Source of the DNA: WRKB01 sp031551145
Lineage (GTDB): Bacteria; Desulfobacterota; Desulfovibrionia; Desulfovibrionales; Desulfovibrionaceae
Assembly: GCA_031551145.1 (NCBI GenBank)
Contig: JAVBNZ010000044.1
Location: 1 to 41,442 of the forward strand
Direction: 5' to 3'
Length of the DNA stretch: 41,442 bases
Part shown: positions 1 to 7,924 of the stretch, one piece after another
Layout: each line of letters starts with the position of its first letter
Numbering within the stretch: the first letter of the stretch is position 1
Notes under the pieces: model-generated
Seen by the model: only the letters and a program-made list of their open reading frames with translations
What the model was told of the DNA's origin: nothing
Databases searched by the model: none
Translations under genes and position numbers: made by a program

Positions 1-77
1 ATGGTTTTTTCGCCGGAAAGGGCGGCCAGAGCCACTCGGGCCTTAAATGCCGGGGCATGGTTCTTTCGCTTGGACAC
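1..77 (-). CDS. IS3-family transposase OrfA, N-terminal fragment
   Basis: The first 25 codons of a transposase helix-turn-helix subunit run off the left edge. It starts at a GTG (77-75), with AAGGAG at 90-85 as ribosome binding site. The visible residues begin VSKRKNHAPAFKARVALAAL, a very typical opening of IS3 OrfA proteins (HTH_Tnp_1 family), which bind the terminal inverted repeats. OrfB, the DDE integrase part, would lie outside the window. Only the start is seen, so whether the element is intact is unknown. Confidence 0.75.
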   Translation of the reverse strand, partial: MSKRKNHAPAFKARVALAALSGEKT

Positions 78-134
78 GGTCGTACTCCTTGTGTGGGTGA
101 GTAGCTATCATACCTGTCCAAATTTTGGGGAGCA
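1..134 (-). mobile_element. IS3-family insertion sequence, one end only
   Basis: The window starts inside an insertion sequence whose transposase reads leftwards off the edge. The terminal segment read on the minus strand carries a TGGACAGG motif at 120-113, preceded by CCCCAAAA, a layout common at IS3-family ends. Elements of this family end in TG...CA, so the outer boundary is either the TG at 134-133 or the TG at 120-119; I cannot choose without the other end. The insertion sits at the 5' side of ardA and appears to have removed its start. Confidence 0.7.
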
Positions 135-595
135 CTTCTGACTTTGAAGAATGCTCAGACGTTGACGACGTTTGGAACGCAATCAATGACATGCTTGCCG
201 ATAGCCCTTACGCCAAGGAATCCGGCCTGGAAGCTGAGGAATGGGCAGTACATGACTACGACTTCGGCGGGCTGAGTATGGGCGAATCTCCCGACCTTGG
301 CGAACTCTGGAATATTTATGAAGCCGCGTGTGACTCCGGCAACGCTGAAGCTTACCTCATTTATGCGGACTGGGTAGGCTTGAACTGCGCAAGCCTTTCC
401 GACTTCCAAGACAAGTACCAGGGGGAATACCGAAGCGAAAAGGACTTTGCGGAGTCCTATGCGGACGACACAGGGCTTTTAGACAGTATCCCTGAGAGCC
501 TGCAATACTACTTCGATTTTGAGGCTTTTGGACGGGACTTGTTTATAAACGACTTCACCATGCTTGACGGCGGACACGTCTTTTCCGCCTATTAA
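125..595 (+). pseudogene. ardA: Antirestriction protein ArdA, 5'-truncated by the IS
   Basis: The predicted protein of up to 156 residues ends with the strongly conserved ArdA block (FDFEAFGRDLFINDF, then GGHVF) and has the usual acidic composition. ArdA is a DNA-mimic protein of plasmids, ICEs and phages that blocks type I restriction enzymes. Full ArdA proteins start with a strand of the type YVANLxxYNxGxLxGxW; that part is missing. The frame is open only back to a stop at 98-100, and the only usable start is a TTG at 125 without a ribosome binding site, inside or at the edge of the IS end. I read this as a gene cut by the insertion, with the lost 5' part probably on the far side of the element. 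A short protein made from the TTG cannot be excluded. A terminator follows at 619-651. Confidence 0.8.
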
Positions 596-618
596 CCTTA
601 AATGCTCCTCAATCGAAC

Positions 619-651
619 AGGCGACTTTGTTTCATACTGAGTCGCCTTTTT
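619..651 (+). terminator. Rho-independent terminator after ardA
   Basis: An 8-base stem AGGCGACT (619-626) pairs with AGTCGCCT (640-647), followed by a run of T. It lies 24 bases after the ardA stop and reads in the ardA direction. Confidence 0.75.
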
Positions 652-690
652 CATTTGTGGAATATTTATAATGAAAAGAGACTGTACATT

Positions 691-945
691 ATGCCGACAT
701 ACAAAATAGTCATTCAATCGTGTGAATACGCAAGGCAAGCAATTTTAGACTGGGAAGTTAGGCAACTCACTATTGAAAAATACCTTGATAAACACATTCT
801 ATCTTTTGACTTCGGTACGATTGAGGATGCGCGCATGTATGAAAAAGTAATTAACTGCGTAGTTTCCTACTACTTTGGCAAGCATCGCCTTGGTTATCTA
901 TGCCGGTCATCCAGGCGTGGATGGGGCATAGCAATATCCAAATGA
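691..945 (+). CDS. Hypothetical protein, 84 aa, accessory
   Basis: A small open frame starting at ATG 691 (MPTYKIVIQS...) and ending at 945. An in-frame TTG at 655 would lengthen it by 12 residues but lies just past the ardA terminator, so ATG 691 is preferred; the upstream AAAAGAG is a weak ribosome binding site. The predicted product is mixed alpha/beta, soluble, and ends in a basic stretch (RSSRRGW). I recognise no family. Base composition is clearly more A+T-rich than the core genes to the right and similar to ardA, so it probably belongs to the same acquired patch. It could be a remnant rather than a working gene. Confidence 0.5.
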   Translation: MPTYKIVIQSCEYARQAILDWEVRQLTIEKYLDKHILSFDFGTIEDARMYEKVINCVVSYYFGKHRLGYLCRSSRRGWGIAISK

Positions 946-1014
946 CTGCAAGGTACGCCCACTTCGCCCCTTCTGACCTTTCAAACGCGGCGAAGCTCCT
1001 GGCAGGCTGAAATG

Positions 1015-1114
1015 CAACAAGCCTTACACTTTCACCTCTCCAGCCCTCAGTTGCATGAGTTTTCTGTAACTAAAGCAACTAAGGGCTGTGAGGCAGTGAG
1101 TGTAAGGCTTGTTG
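1015..1114. repeat. Large interrupted inverted repeat with 40-base arms
   Basis: Arms 1015-1054 and 1075-1114 flank a 20-base loop. The outer 16 bases (CAACAAGCCTTACACT and its complement) are perfect. Then comes a 10-base unpaired interval on both sides, and an inner 14-base stem CAGCCCTCAGTTGC with one mismatch. It fills most of the 236-base gene-free stretch between the acquired patch and the core lipoprotein gene. No T run follows either arm, so it is not a simple terminator. It could be a recombination site, an integrative-element end or a miniature transposable element. Confidence 0.75.
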
Positions 1115-1181
1115 TTTTAGGCTCTAACAGTGTATTTTATCTGTCTATTCTTAGAGTGATATCCTTATTTTCCCGGTGCAT

Positions 1182-1850
1182 CTAACCCGACATGCGGTGC
1201 GACATGTCCGCAAGTTCGGCGCTCTGGCGCTTGAGCTGATCCACCTGTTCGCGCATGCTCCGCACTTCCGTCTCCAAACGCGCGGCCTGCGTGTTGTCCC
1301 CCGCCTCGCGAGCCTGCCGCACCACGCCGCTCTGGCGCGAAATTTCGGCCTGCGTGCGCTCCATCCGCTGTTCGTTCAACGCAAGGCGCTGTTCTATCTT
1401 CTTCTGCTCCGCAAGCAGGGCCGATCTCTTCACCCGGCGCTGTTGATACGCGGCCTCAAGCTGCTGCGTCTCCTGCCGGAGACGGACGAGCTCCGCGCGC
1501 ATTTTGTCGTTATGGGCCGCTGTTTCGCGCCGGGTCCGCTCGGCCTGGGTCAGGCAGGCGTCAAGCCATTCCTCCCGGTCGGCGTACTCGGCCTTTTTGT
1601 CGGCCACATGGCTGCCGTAGGCATAGCCGGCCAGACCGCCGGCGCCGGCGCCGATAGCCGCGCCGGTCAACGCGCCGCGCCGGCCGCCCACCAGGCCGCC
1701 GACCACCGCTCCCAGCACCGCGCCGGCGCCGGCGCCGACCAGCGTGCCTTCGGTCTTCGTGCGGGTCTGATCGTCCTGAATGTTCGAACAGGCGGGCAGG
1801 AAGCCGAGCACAAGCGCCGGGATGAGAAGGCACACGACGAGGCGTTGCAT
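1182..1850 (-). CDS. Glycine-zipper lipoprotein with coiled coil
   Basis: A 222-residue envelope lipoprotein. A signal peptide ends in the lipobox LPAC, giving lipidated Cys21. Residues about 35-80 form a glycine-zipper stretch rich in GxxxG/GAGAG repeats (OmpA-like 2TM type), followed by a long charged coiled coil to the C-terminus. Start at 1850 (MQRLVV) is supported by GGGAG just upstream and by the signal peptide. Glycine zippers often form membrane-inserted helix packs in outer-membrane proteins, so an outer-membrane structural role is likely, but no specific function can be given. It is transcribed away from the LarE-type gene, sharing a 145-base divergent region. Confidence 0.8.
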   Translation of the reverse strand: MQRLVVCLLIPALVLGFLPACSNIQDDQTRTKTEGTLVGAGAGAVLGAVVGGLVGGRRGALTGAAIGAGAGGLAGYAYGSHVADKKAEYADREEWLDACLTQAERTRRETAAHNDKMRAELVRLRQETQQLEAAYQQRRVKRSALLAEQKKIEQRLALNEQRMERTQAEISRQSGVVRQAREAGDNTQAARLETEVRSMREQVDQLKRQSAELADMSHRMSG

Positions 1851-1995
1851 GTCTGTCTCCCTCGAAATCCGGAAAAATTTCCCGTCCCGGCGGCAGGAAC
1901 CGTCGGTCGAAAAAGGCTGTTTGTCCGTCCGGCTTCGTGATACATGTTTTTTCCGTAAGCGCCAAGAGACGAAACCCCCTCGCGCGCACAATTTT

Positions 1996-3219
1996 ATGGA
2001 CAAACTTCTTTCCCTGCTGCTCTCTCTCCCCTCCCCGGCCGTCGCCCTCTCCGGCGGGCTGGACAGCCGCTTTCTGGCGCACGCCGCCCTTCTTGCGGAC
2101 CGCGATCCGCTTCTCCTGCACGCCTCCGGCCCGCACATCGCCCCGGCCGAAACGGAGCGCGCCGCCCGTTGGGCAGAAAGCCGGGGACTGGATCTGCGCA
2201 TCCTGCCCTTTGATCCGTTGGCTCTGCCGGCAGCGGCGCACAACAGCCGGGGACGCTGTTACCACTGCAAAAAAGCCCTGATCGAACTGCTGAAACGCAA
2301 CGCTCCCGGCCGCATGCTCTGCGACGGCTCCCAGGCCGACGATCTGCGCCACCCGCACCGGCCGGGGAACAGGGCGCTCAAAGAGGCCGGTGTGCGCTCT
2401 CCCCTGGCCGAGCTCGGCCTGGGCAAGACGCGCATCCGCGCCCTGGCGGCGGAATACGGCCTGGAGCAGCCCGAACAGGCGGCCCGACCCTGCCTGCTGA
2501 CGCGCCTGCCCTACGGCATGCGCCCCGATCCGGCCGTCTTGGCCCGCATCGCCGCCGCCGAAGCCGCACTCGAGGAACTGGGCCTTGCGGAATTCCGCCT
2601 GCGCCTGACCCCGGAACCGCAACTGCATTATCTGCATCTGCCCGAGGGATTGAAAGCCCGCCTGCCGGAACTGCTTGCCCGGCACGGCTTTGCCGGAGCT
2701 CCGCTCGTGCGCTGTGAAACACTGAGCGGTTTTTTCGACCACCTGCCTGTGAAAGGGAATGCCCCTGACGCCTTGCGCATACGCCCGGCCGAAGCCGGGG
2801 ATCTTGCGACCCTTGTTCTGCTGTGGGAACGCTCGGTACGCGCCACGCATCACTTTTTGAGCGAAGACGACATCCTCTTCTACACACCCTTTGTGCGCGA
2901 CATGCTGCCCGGCGCGGAACTGTGGGTCGCGGAATCCCCGCCCGGAACCCCGGCCGGCTTCATGCTTCTGGAAGGACATAAGGTGGAGGCGCTCTTTCTC
3001 GATCCTCCGGCTTTCGGGCTGGGTCTGGGCCGGGCTCTGCTGCGGCACGCCCGTGCGCTCAAGGGGCCGCTCGTCGTGGATGTCAACGAGGACAACGCGG
3101 CCGCGCTCGCCTTTTACGAACGCCGCGGCTTTGTCCGCATCGGACGTTCGCCTCTGGACGGCGCGGGCAGGCCCTTTCCCCTGCTCCATCTTGCACAGCC
3201 GTCCGATGAACCATCGTAA
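1996..3219 (+). CDS. LarE-type sulfur transferase fused to GNAT acetyltransferase
   Basis: A 407-residue two-domain protein. Residues 1-250 are a PP-loop ATP pyrophosphatase of the LarE family: SGGLDS at 19-24, CYHC with Cys88 and Cys91, and RPCLLTRLPYG with Cys166. LarE adenylates a pyridinium carboxylate nucleotide and donates sulfur while making the nickel-pincer cofactor. The third cysteine is the LarE sulfur-donor position, and the three-cysteine pattern resembles LarE proteins that hold an Fe-S cluster. Residues about 255-400 are a GNAT acetyltransferase of the YjaB type, with a GLGLGRALL acetyl-CoA loop and DVNEDNAAALAFYERRGF. The frame is continuous through the join. Start ATG 1996 is chosen because the LarE fold begins there; its ribosome binding site is weak. 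No larB, larC or larA is in the window, so the lar substrate is inferred. Confidence 0.8.
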   Translation: MDKLLSLLLSLPSPAVALSGGLDSRFLAHAALLADRDPLLLHASGPHIAPAETERAARWAESRGLDLRILPFDPLALPAAAHNSRGRCYHCKKALIELLKRNAPGRMLCDGSQADDLRHPHRPGNRALKEAGVRSPLAELGLGKTRIRALAAEYGLEQPEQAARPCLLTRLPYGMRPDPAVLARIAAAEAALEELGLAEFRLRLTPEPQLHYLHLPEGLKARLPELLARHGFAGAPLVRCETLSGFFDHLPVKGNAPDALRIRPAEAGDLATLVLLWERSVRATHHFLSEDDILFYTPFVRDMLPGAELWVAESPPGTPAGFMLLEGHKVEALFLDPPAFGLGLGRALLRHARALKGPLVVDVNEDNAAALAFYERRGFVRIGRSPLDGAGRPFPLLHLAQPSDEPS

Positions 3220-3290
3220 TTAGGTTATGGACATCCGCCGAAACGGGATATATATGAAGTGATCGACATCACCTTCATAGGGAGACAATC

Positions 3291-3407
3291 ATGAGCCACA
3301 AGAAAAGAGAACGCGCCAAGGAACTGGATCGCCGCCGCCATCGCCGTGAAGACCGCCTGAAGCAGCGCGTGCGCGAAGCCAAGGCCGCCGCCAAGTCCAA
3401 GTCCTAA
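3291..3407 (+). CDS. Small highly basic protein, 38 aa
   Basis: A short gene with ATG 3291 preceded by GGGAG at 3280-3284 and a good 6-base spacing, ending at TAA 3405-3407. The predicted peptide is almost entirely charged helix (MSHKKRERAKELDRRRHRRE, then a KQR/AKAAAKSKS tail), like small conserved basic proteins annotated only as domains of unknown function. The strong start signal and clean helical pattern argue that it is real. The charge suggests nucleic-acid or ribosome contact, but no function is established. It stands alone between the larE-type and fmdB-type genes. Confidence 0.55.
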   Translation: MSHKKRERAKELDRRRHRREDRLKQRVREAKAAAKSKS

Positions 3408-3511
3408 AATATTCGACGTCGCCCCGCGCGTCGCCGCCTGAAACAATGTAACCCAAGACGCCCGCTCCGGCGTGGCCGGCGGAAATACATCCCGCCTGCG
3501 CCTGCGCGGCG

Positions 3512-3564
3512 GCCGGCGTTTTTCGCCGGCAGAGCATGAGAACATTTTCCTGTTCCAATGCTCT
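3512..3564. repeat. Two adjacent palindromes, including an AGAGCAT type
   Basis: GCCGGCG (3512-3518), TTTTT loop, CGCCGGC (3524-3530) is a perfect 7-base stem. It is followed at once by AGAGCAT...ATGCTCT (3531-3564), whose inner GAACA/TGTTC bases also pair. Both lie in the 233-base gap ahead of the fmdB-type gene. A related AGAGCATTTT palindrome occurs at 33459-33485. They may serve as a terminator for the small basic gene or be dispersed repeats. Confidence 0.6.
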
Positions 3565-3640
3565 GAACCGAGCCTGAAACAGGGCGCACGCCGGCCGGAG
3601 AGCTTTCTTTTCGGCCCGCAGGCGTTTGGAGAACAGGATC

Positions 3641-3961
3641 ATGCCCATCTATGAATATACCTGCCCGAAGTGTAAAAAAACCTTCGAAGAATGGCTGAAG
3701 GTTTCCGAAACAAGGGAAACCGCCCCCTGCCCCGTCTGCGGCGCCGAAGCGCCGCACATCATTTCCAACACGGCCTTCGTGCTCAAGGGCGGCGGCTGGT
3801 ATGTCACGGACTACGGCTATCGCAAGGGCGTGAGCGAAAACGCTCCGGCCGCCTCGTCCGAAAGTTCGCCCTCCGGATCGTCCGAAAGCTCGCCCTCCGT
3901 CTCCTCTTCAGAGACCGCCGCGCCGTCCGCTCCGGCTCCGGCCGCTCCTGCCTCGACCTAA
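3641..3961 (+). CDS. FmdB-family zinc ribbon protein
   Basis: A 106-residue protein starting MPIYEYTCPKC. Residues 1-55 are the FmdB/CxxC-CxxC regulatory-type zinc ribbon, with CPKC (about 9-12) and CPVC (about 31-34) as metal ligands, and the family-typical LKGGGWY. The remaining third is low-complexity Ser/Ala/Pro with repeated SESSPS units. Start ATG 3641 is preferred, with GGAG at 3628-3631 upstream. The family is widespread and was first linked to formamidase gene regulation, but its general role is unclear. It is 14 bases ahead of purB and on the same strand, so the two are probably co-transcribed. Confidence 0.85.
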   Translation: MPIYEYTCPKCKKTFEEWLKVSETRETAPCPVCGAEAPHIISNTAFVLKGGGWYVTDYGYRKGVSENAPAASSESSPSGSSESSPSVSSSETAAPSAPAPAAPAST

Positions 3962-3975
3962 ACGCGGGGTTGTCC

Positions 3976-5316
3976 ATGATCGAGCGCTACACCCGGCCCG
4001 AAATGGGCCGCATCTGGACGCAGGAAGCGCGCTTTCGCGCCTGGCTGAAAGTGGAACTGGCCGTGTGCGAAGCCTGGGGCGAACTGGGCGTGATCCCGCC
4101 CGAAGCCCTGGCCGTCATCCGGGAAAAGGCCGATTTTGTCACGGCCCGCGTTCTGGAAATCGAAGAACGCACCCGGCACGACGTCATCGCCTTTCTGACG
4201 GCGGTGGAGGAAAAAGTCGGGCCCGAAGCCCGCTGGATCCACCTCGGCTGCACGTCTTCCGACATCGTGGACACCGCGAACGCCCTGCTGCTGGTGGAAG
4301 CCGGCGCCATCATCGTCCGCGATCTGGAACGCCTGCTGGAAGTGCTGCGCACCCTGGCCCTGCGCTGGAAAGGCGCGCTCTGCATGGGCCGCACCCACGG
4401 CGTGCATGCCGAGCCCACGAGCTTCGGCCTCAAGCTGCTCGGCTTTTACGCCGAATTCGCGCGCCACCTGGAACGCTTCAAAGACGCTCTGGAAGGGATG
4501 CGCGTGGGCAAGATTTCCGGGGCCGTGGGCACCTACGCCTTTCTTTCCCCGGAACTGGAAGCCAAAACCTGCGCCCGCCTCGGCCTCACGCCCGACCCCG
4601 TCTCCACCCAGATCATCCAGCGTGACCGGCACGCCCACTATTTCACCTCCCTGGCCCTGGCCGCCGGGGGCGTGGAGCGTCTGTGCACGGAACTGCGCCA
4701 CCTCCAACGCACGGAACTGCTGGAGGCCGAAGAGGGCTTTGCCGAAGGGCAAAAGGGATCTTCGGCCATGCCGCACAAAAAGAATCCCATTTCGGCGGAA
4801 AACATGGCCGGTCTGGCCCGCCTTGTCCGCACCCACGCCCTGGCGGCCCTGGAAAACATGCCGCTCTGGCACGAGCGCGACATCAGCCATTCCTCGGTCG
4901 AGCGCGTGATCATGCCCGACGCCACCATTACGATGAATTACATCCTGAACCGTCTGGCAAAGCTGCTGGAAGGGCTGCGCGTGCATCCCGAAAACATGCG
5001 CCGCAACATGGAGTGCTCGCTGGGCCTCCACGCCTCGCAGCGCCTGCTCACCGCGCTGATCAACGCCGGCCTGCCGCGCCAGCAGGCGTACGAGACCGTG
5101 CAGCGCCCGGCCATGCGCAGTTGGGAAAGCCGCCGCCCCTTTGCCGAACTGGTGAAGGAGGACGGGGCAATCACGCGCCTGCTGCCTGAATCCGAACTGG
5201 ACGCGCTCTTTGATCCGGCCTACTATCTTTGCCACGAAGACGATATTTTTTCGCGCGTTTTGGGAACGTCCGCCGAATGCCCTCAACCCTCCGACCGGGA
5301 AAAACAGCATGCTTGA
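3976..5316 (+). CDS. purB: Adenylosuccinate lyase
   Basis: A 446-residue fumarase/aspartase-superfamily enzyme. It cleaves SAICAR to AICAR plus fumarate and adenylosuccinate to AMP plus fumarate in purine synthesis. The opening MIERYTRPEMGRIW, the TSSDIVDTANA block, the GRTHGVHAEPT block and the superfamily signature GSSAMPHKKNP at about 260-270 (catalytic Ser loop) are all present. Length is normal for the family. Start ATG 3976 gives the standard N-terminus. The 3' end overlaps pyrE by 8 bases, which implies translational coupling of a purine and a pyrimidine gene. Confidence 0.95.
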   Translation: MIERYTRPEMGRIWTQEARFRAWLKVELAVCEAWGELGVIPPEALAVIREKADFVTARVLEIEERTRHDVIAFLTAVEEKVGPEARWIHLGCTSSDIVDTANALLLVEAGAIIVRDLERLLEVLRTLALRWKGALCMGRTHGVHAEPTSFGLKLLGFYAEFARHLERFKDALEGMRVGKISGAVGTYAFLSPELEAKTCARLGLTPDPVSTQIIQRDRHAHYFTSLALAAGGVERLCTELRHLQRTELLEAEEGFAEGQKGSSAMPHKKNPISAENMAGLARLVRTHALAALENMPLWHERDISHSSVERVIMPDATITMNYILNRLAKLLEGLRVHPENMRRNMECSLGLHASQRLLTALINAGLPRQQAYETVQRPAMRSWESRRPFAELVKEDGAITRLLPESELDALFDPAYYLCHEDDIFSRVLGTSAECPQPSDREKQHA

Positions 5317-5869
5317 GATGAAACGCCGCCTGGCCCGGCTGCTCATGGAACGCTCCTACCGCGAGGGAGATTTTACGCTCTCTTCCGGCCGCAAAACCGA
5401 CTATTATTTTGACTGCCGGCAAACCGCCCTGCACCCCGAAGGCGCCTGGTTGATCGGCAATTTGTTCACCGAACTGCTCAAAAATACGCCCATTGTCGCC
5501 GTGGGCGGCATGACCCTGGGGGCCGACCCCCTGGTTTCGGCCACCACGGTGATTTCCTGGGAAAAGGGACGCCCCCTTTCCGGCCTGCTGGTGCGCAAGG
5601 AGGCCAAGGGCCACGGCGCGAGGCAGTTTGTGGAAGGGCTGTCCAACGTGAAGGACGGCGATCCCGTGGCCATGCTGGAAGACGTGGTCACCTCCGGCGG
5701 CTCCCTGCTCACCGCCTGCCGGCGCGTACGGGATGCGGGCCTGAACGTGGTCGCGGTCTGCACCGTGCTGGACAGGGAAGAAGGCGGCCGCGAGGCGATC
5801 AAGGCGGAAGGATTTGATTTGCAAAGTCTTTTCACCAGACAAGAACTCGTGGCTTTGAGTTCCGACTGA
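5309..5869 (+). CDS. pyrE: Orotate phosphoribosyltransferase
   Basis: A 186-residue type I phosphoribosyltransferase that joins orotate and PRPP to make OMP in pyrimidine synthesis. Key pieces visible: GRKTDYYFDCRQ near residue 27, the KEAKGHG flexible loop with its lysines, and the PRPP-binding motif VAMLEDVVTSGGS. ATG 5309 inside the purB end is chosen because it gives the family-typical N-terminus (MKRRLARLLMERSY) and has GGGA upstream. The overlap with purB suggests that both enzymes come from one transcript. No terminator is evident before the next gene. Confidence 0.95.
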   Translation: MLEMKRRLARLLMERSYREGDFTLSSGRKTDYYFDCRQTALHPEGAWLIGNLFTELLKNTPIVAVGGMTLGADPLVSATTVISWEKGRPLSGLLVRKEAKGHGARQFVEGLSNVKDGDPVAMLEDVVTSGGSLLTACRRVRDAGLNVVAVCTVLDREEGGREAIKAEGFDLQSLFTRQELVALSSD

Positions 5870-5953
5870 CGCTTCCTCCTGAGTGGAATGACGCTGCGGT
5901 ATGTTCTAAAAAAAGTCTGGACAGTTACGGCGCTTAGGAGTACGGTACCGGCC

Positions 5954-7924
5954 ATGTCTGTCGTACGCCGCGTCCAACGTACGTTCGCCGCCCTGTTGAT
6001 CGGAGCCTGCGCCGCTTCCGCGCTTCCCGCGCGCGCCGACAACTGGCAGGCCACCCTGCACGACGTCGCGTTGCCGACCCGCGTCATCGCTGTCGACAAG
6101 TCCCTGCAAAAACTGCATCTTTATGAACGCCACAGCCCCGTGCGCCTGGTGCGGAGCTTTCCCTGCACCACGGGCCAGCAGGCGGGCGACAAGAACGCCA
6201 CGGGCGATCTGCGCACGCCGGAAGGCATCTATTTCGTGGGCTATAAGATAGCGAACGGGCTGGACTTTCGGGAATACGGCGGCATCGCCTACACCCTGAA
6301 CTACCCCAACCCCGTGGATCGCCTGCGCGGCAAAACCGGCCACGGCATCTGGATCCACAGCAAGGGCCATGAAATCACCCCTCAGGAAACCCGCGGCTGC
6401 GTGGCCGTGAACCTGCCGCACATCGCCGAGCTCGGCCCCCTGCTCACCACCGGCACGGCTGTGATCATGGCAGAAAAAGTCTCCGGTTCCCTGCCCGCCG
6501 CCCAGTCTCCGATCACCGCGCGCCTGCTCAGGAACAAGATGCAGCAGTGGACCAAGGCCTGGGCCGGGCGCTCGCAGAACATGTTCGCCTTCTACACGCC
6601 GGAGGCGTATACCAGGGCCACTGAAAATTTCCAGGCCTTCCGCGCCAACAAGGAACGCCTGTTCAAGATGTTCGGCTGGATAGAAATCATCAACCGCGAA
6701 ATCCACGTTCTGGAAGGCCCGGATTACTGGGTGACCTGGGCGGAGCAGTATTACCGCGCGCCCAACCTCTCCACCGAAGGCATACGCCGCCTCTACTGGC
6801 AGCGGGACGCCAAGGGCGAATTCCGCATCGTGGGCATGGAGTGGGATCCCAGGGATCTGGGCATGAAGGCCGACGTGCTCAAGGGCGCGCTGGCCAAGGC
6901 TCCGGACAGTTCCGTCAGCGACGCCGCGTCCGGCATGGACGAAGCCCGTCCCGTGGGCGTGAGCGAAGCCACGCAAACCAGCCCCATCCTGCCCGAAGAA
7001 ATCACAGTGCCGGAACGCCCGGCCCTGCCGCCGGGCCTGCCTGTGGCCGCCGCGCCCGCGGCAACGCAGGTTCCGCCGACTCCGCCCTCTTCGCCCGCTC
7101 CGGTCGTCCAGCCCGCTCCCGCGCCTGACATGCCGGAAGCGCGCCCCGCGCCCAAAACCGTCACCGTTCCGCCGGACAACGAGGTCGTTCTGCTCCTGCA
7201 ACGCCTGACGGCCGACTGGCTGGGCGAGTTCGGCGAGCAGACCGAAAACCTGTTCCGCTTCTACGATCAGGCCGCCTACGGCAGGCAGTTCGGCACGCGG
7301 CAAAGCTTCCGCGCCTTCCGGGCCGAACAGGAACGCCTTTTCCGCAACAGCCCCTGGCTGCACGTGCAGAACCGCCCCGTGAATGTGGAAAAGCGCAACG
7401 GCCACTGGGTAAGCTCCTGCGACATGCTGGTGCGCGGCCCCTTCCGCGTGGAAGAAGGCGTGCGCCGCCTCTACTGGCAGCAGGGGCAGGACGGACAGTT
7501 CCGCATCGTGGGCAGCGAATGGGCGGCGCAGGATCTCTCCATGCAGGCGGATTATCTGGAAAACGTCACCCCCAGGGTCAGCGCCTTCATCGAAGCCTGG
7601 CGCAAGACCTGGCAGGCCGGCAAACTGGAAGCCTACGCGGACTTTTACATGCCCGGCGCGCGCCAGGGCACCCGCGCGGGGGCCGATATCTTCCGCCACA
7701 AGGCCCAGGTGTGGGCCAAGGCAGGCCCGGAAAGCGTGGAACTCACCGGCGTGCGCATCCAGCTTGACCGCGGCGGCCTGCGGGTGGATATGGCCCAGAA
7801 CTACCGCGACGCTTCCGGCTATCAGGACAGGGGCATCAAGACCCTCATCCTGCATCCGCAGGGCGACACCTGGCGCATCGCCTCCGAAGACTGGGCTCCG
7901 GCGCCGCCGCAACCGCAACCATGA
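5954..7924 (+). CDS. L,D-transpeptidase (YkuD) with three NTF2-like repeats
   Basis: A 656-residue exported protein. The signal peptide (MSVVRRVQRTFAALLIGACA...ARA) supports start ATG 5954; an in-frame ATG at 5888 is possible but adds an odd leader. Residues about 45-185 are a YkuD catalytic domain with His130, His135 (HSKG) and catalytic Cys149 in TRGCVAVN. Such enzymes make 3-3 peptidoglycan crosslinks or attach proteins. Three related NTF2-like domains of the Cds6 type follow (about 185-290, 405-520 and 535-650). The first two share FRAFRANKERLF / FRAFRAEQERLF and RRLYWQ, and are separated by a Pro/Ala-rich linker. The stop overlaps the next start by 4 bases (ATGA), so it is coupled to the membrane protein at 7921. 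Confidence 0.85.
   Translation: MSVVRRVQRTFAALLIGACAASALPARADNWQATLHDVALPTRVIAVDKSLQKLHLYERHSPVRLVRSFPCTTGQQAGDKNATGDLRTPEGIYFVGYKIANGLDFREYGGIAYTLNYPNPVDRLRGKTGHGIWIHSKGHEITPQETRGCVAVNLPHIAELGPLLTTGTAVIMAEKVSGSLPAAQSPITARLLRNKMQQWTKAWAGRSQNMFAFYTPEAYTRATENFQAFRANKERLFKMFGWIEIINREIHVLEGPDYWVTWAEQYYRAPNLSTEGIRRLYWQRDAKGEFRIVGMEWDPRDLGMKADVLKGALAKAPDSSVSDAASGMDEARPVGVSEATQTSPILPEEITVPERPALPPGLPVAAAPAATQVPPTPPSSPAPVVQPAPAPDMPEARPAPKTVTVPPDNEVVLLLQRLTADWLGEFGEQTENLFRFYDQAAYGRQFGTRQSFRAFRAEQERLFRNSPWLHVQNRPVNVEKRNGHWVSSCDMLVRGPFRVEEGVRRLYWQQGQDGQFRIVGSEWAAQDLSMQADYLENVTPRVSAFIEAWRKTWQAGKLEAYADFYMPGARQGTRAGADIFRHKAQVWAKAGPESVELTGVRIQLDRGGLRVDMAQNYRDASGYQDRGIKTLILHPQGDTWRIASEDWAPAPPQPQP

Noticed and set aside
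1015..1114. Integron attC site
   Set aside because: No recognisable core (GTTRRRY-type) at the arm ends and no integron integrase in view; it is kept as an unexplained inverted repeat.
3958..5346. Long open frame of 462 codons on the minus strand opposite purB
   Set aside because: It mirrors a well-recognised gene, has no family-like motif, and is the usual by-product of high G+C codon use on the opposite strand.
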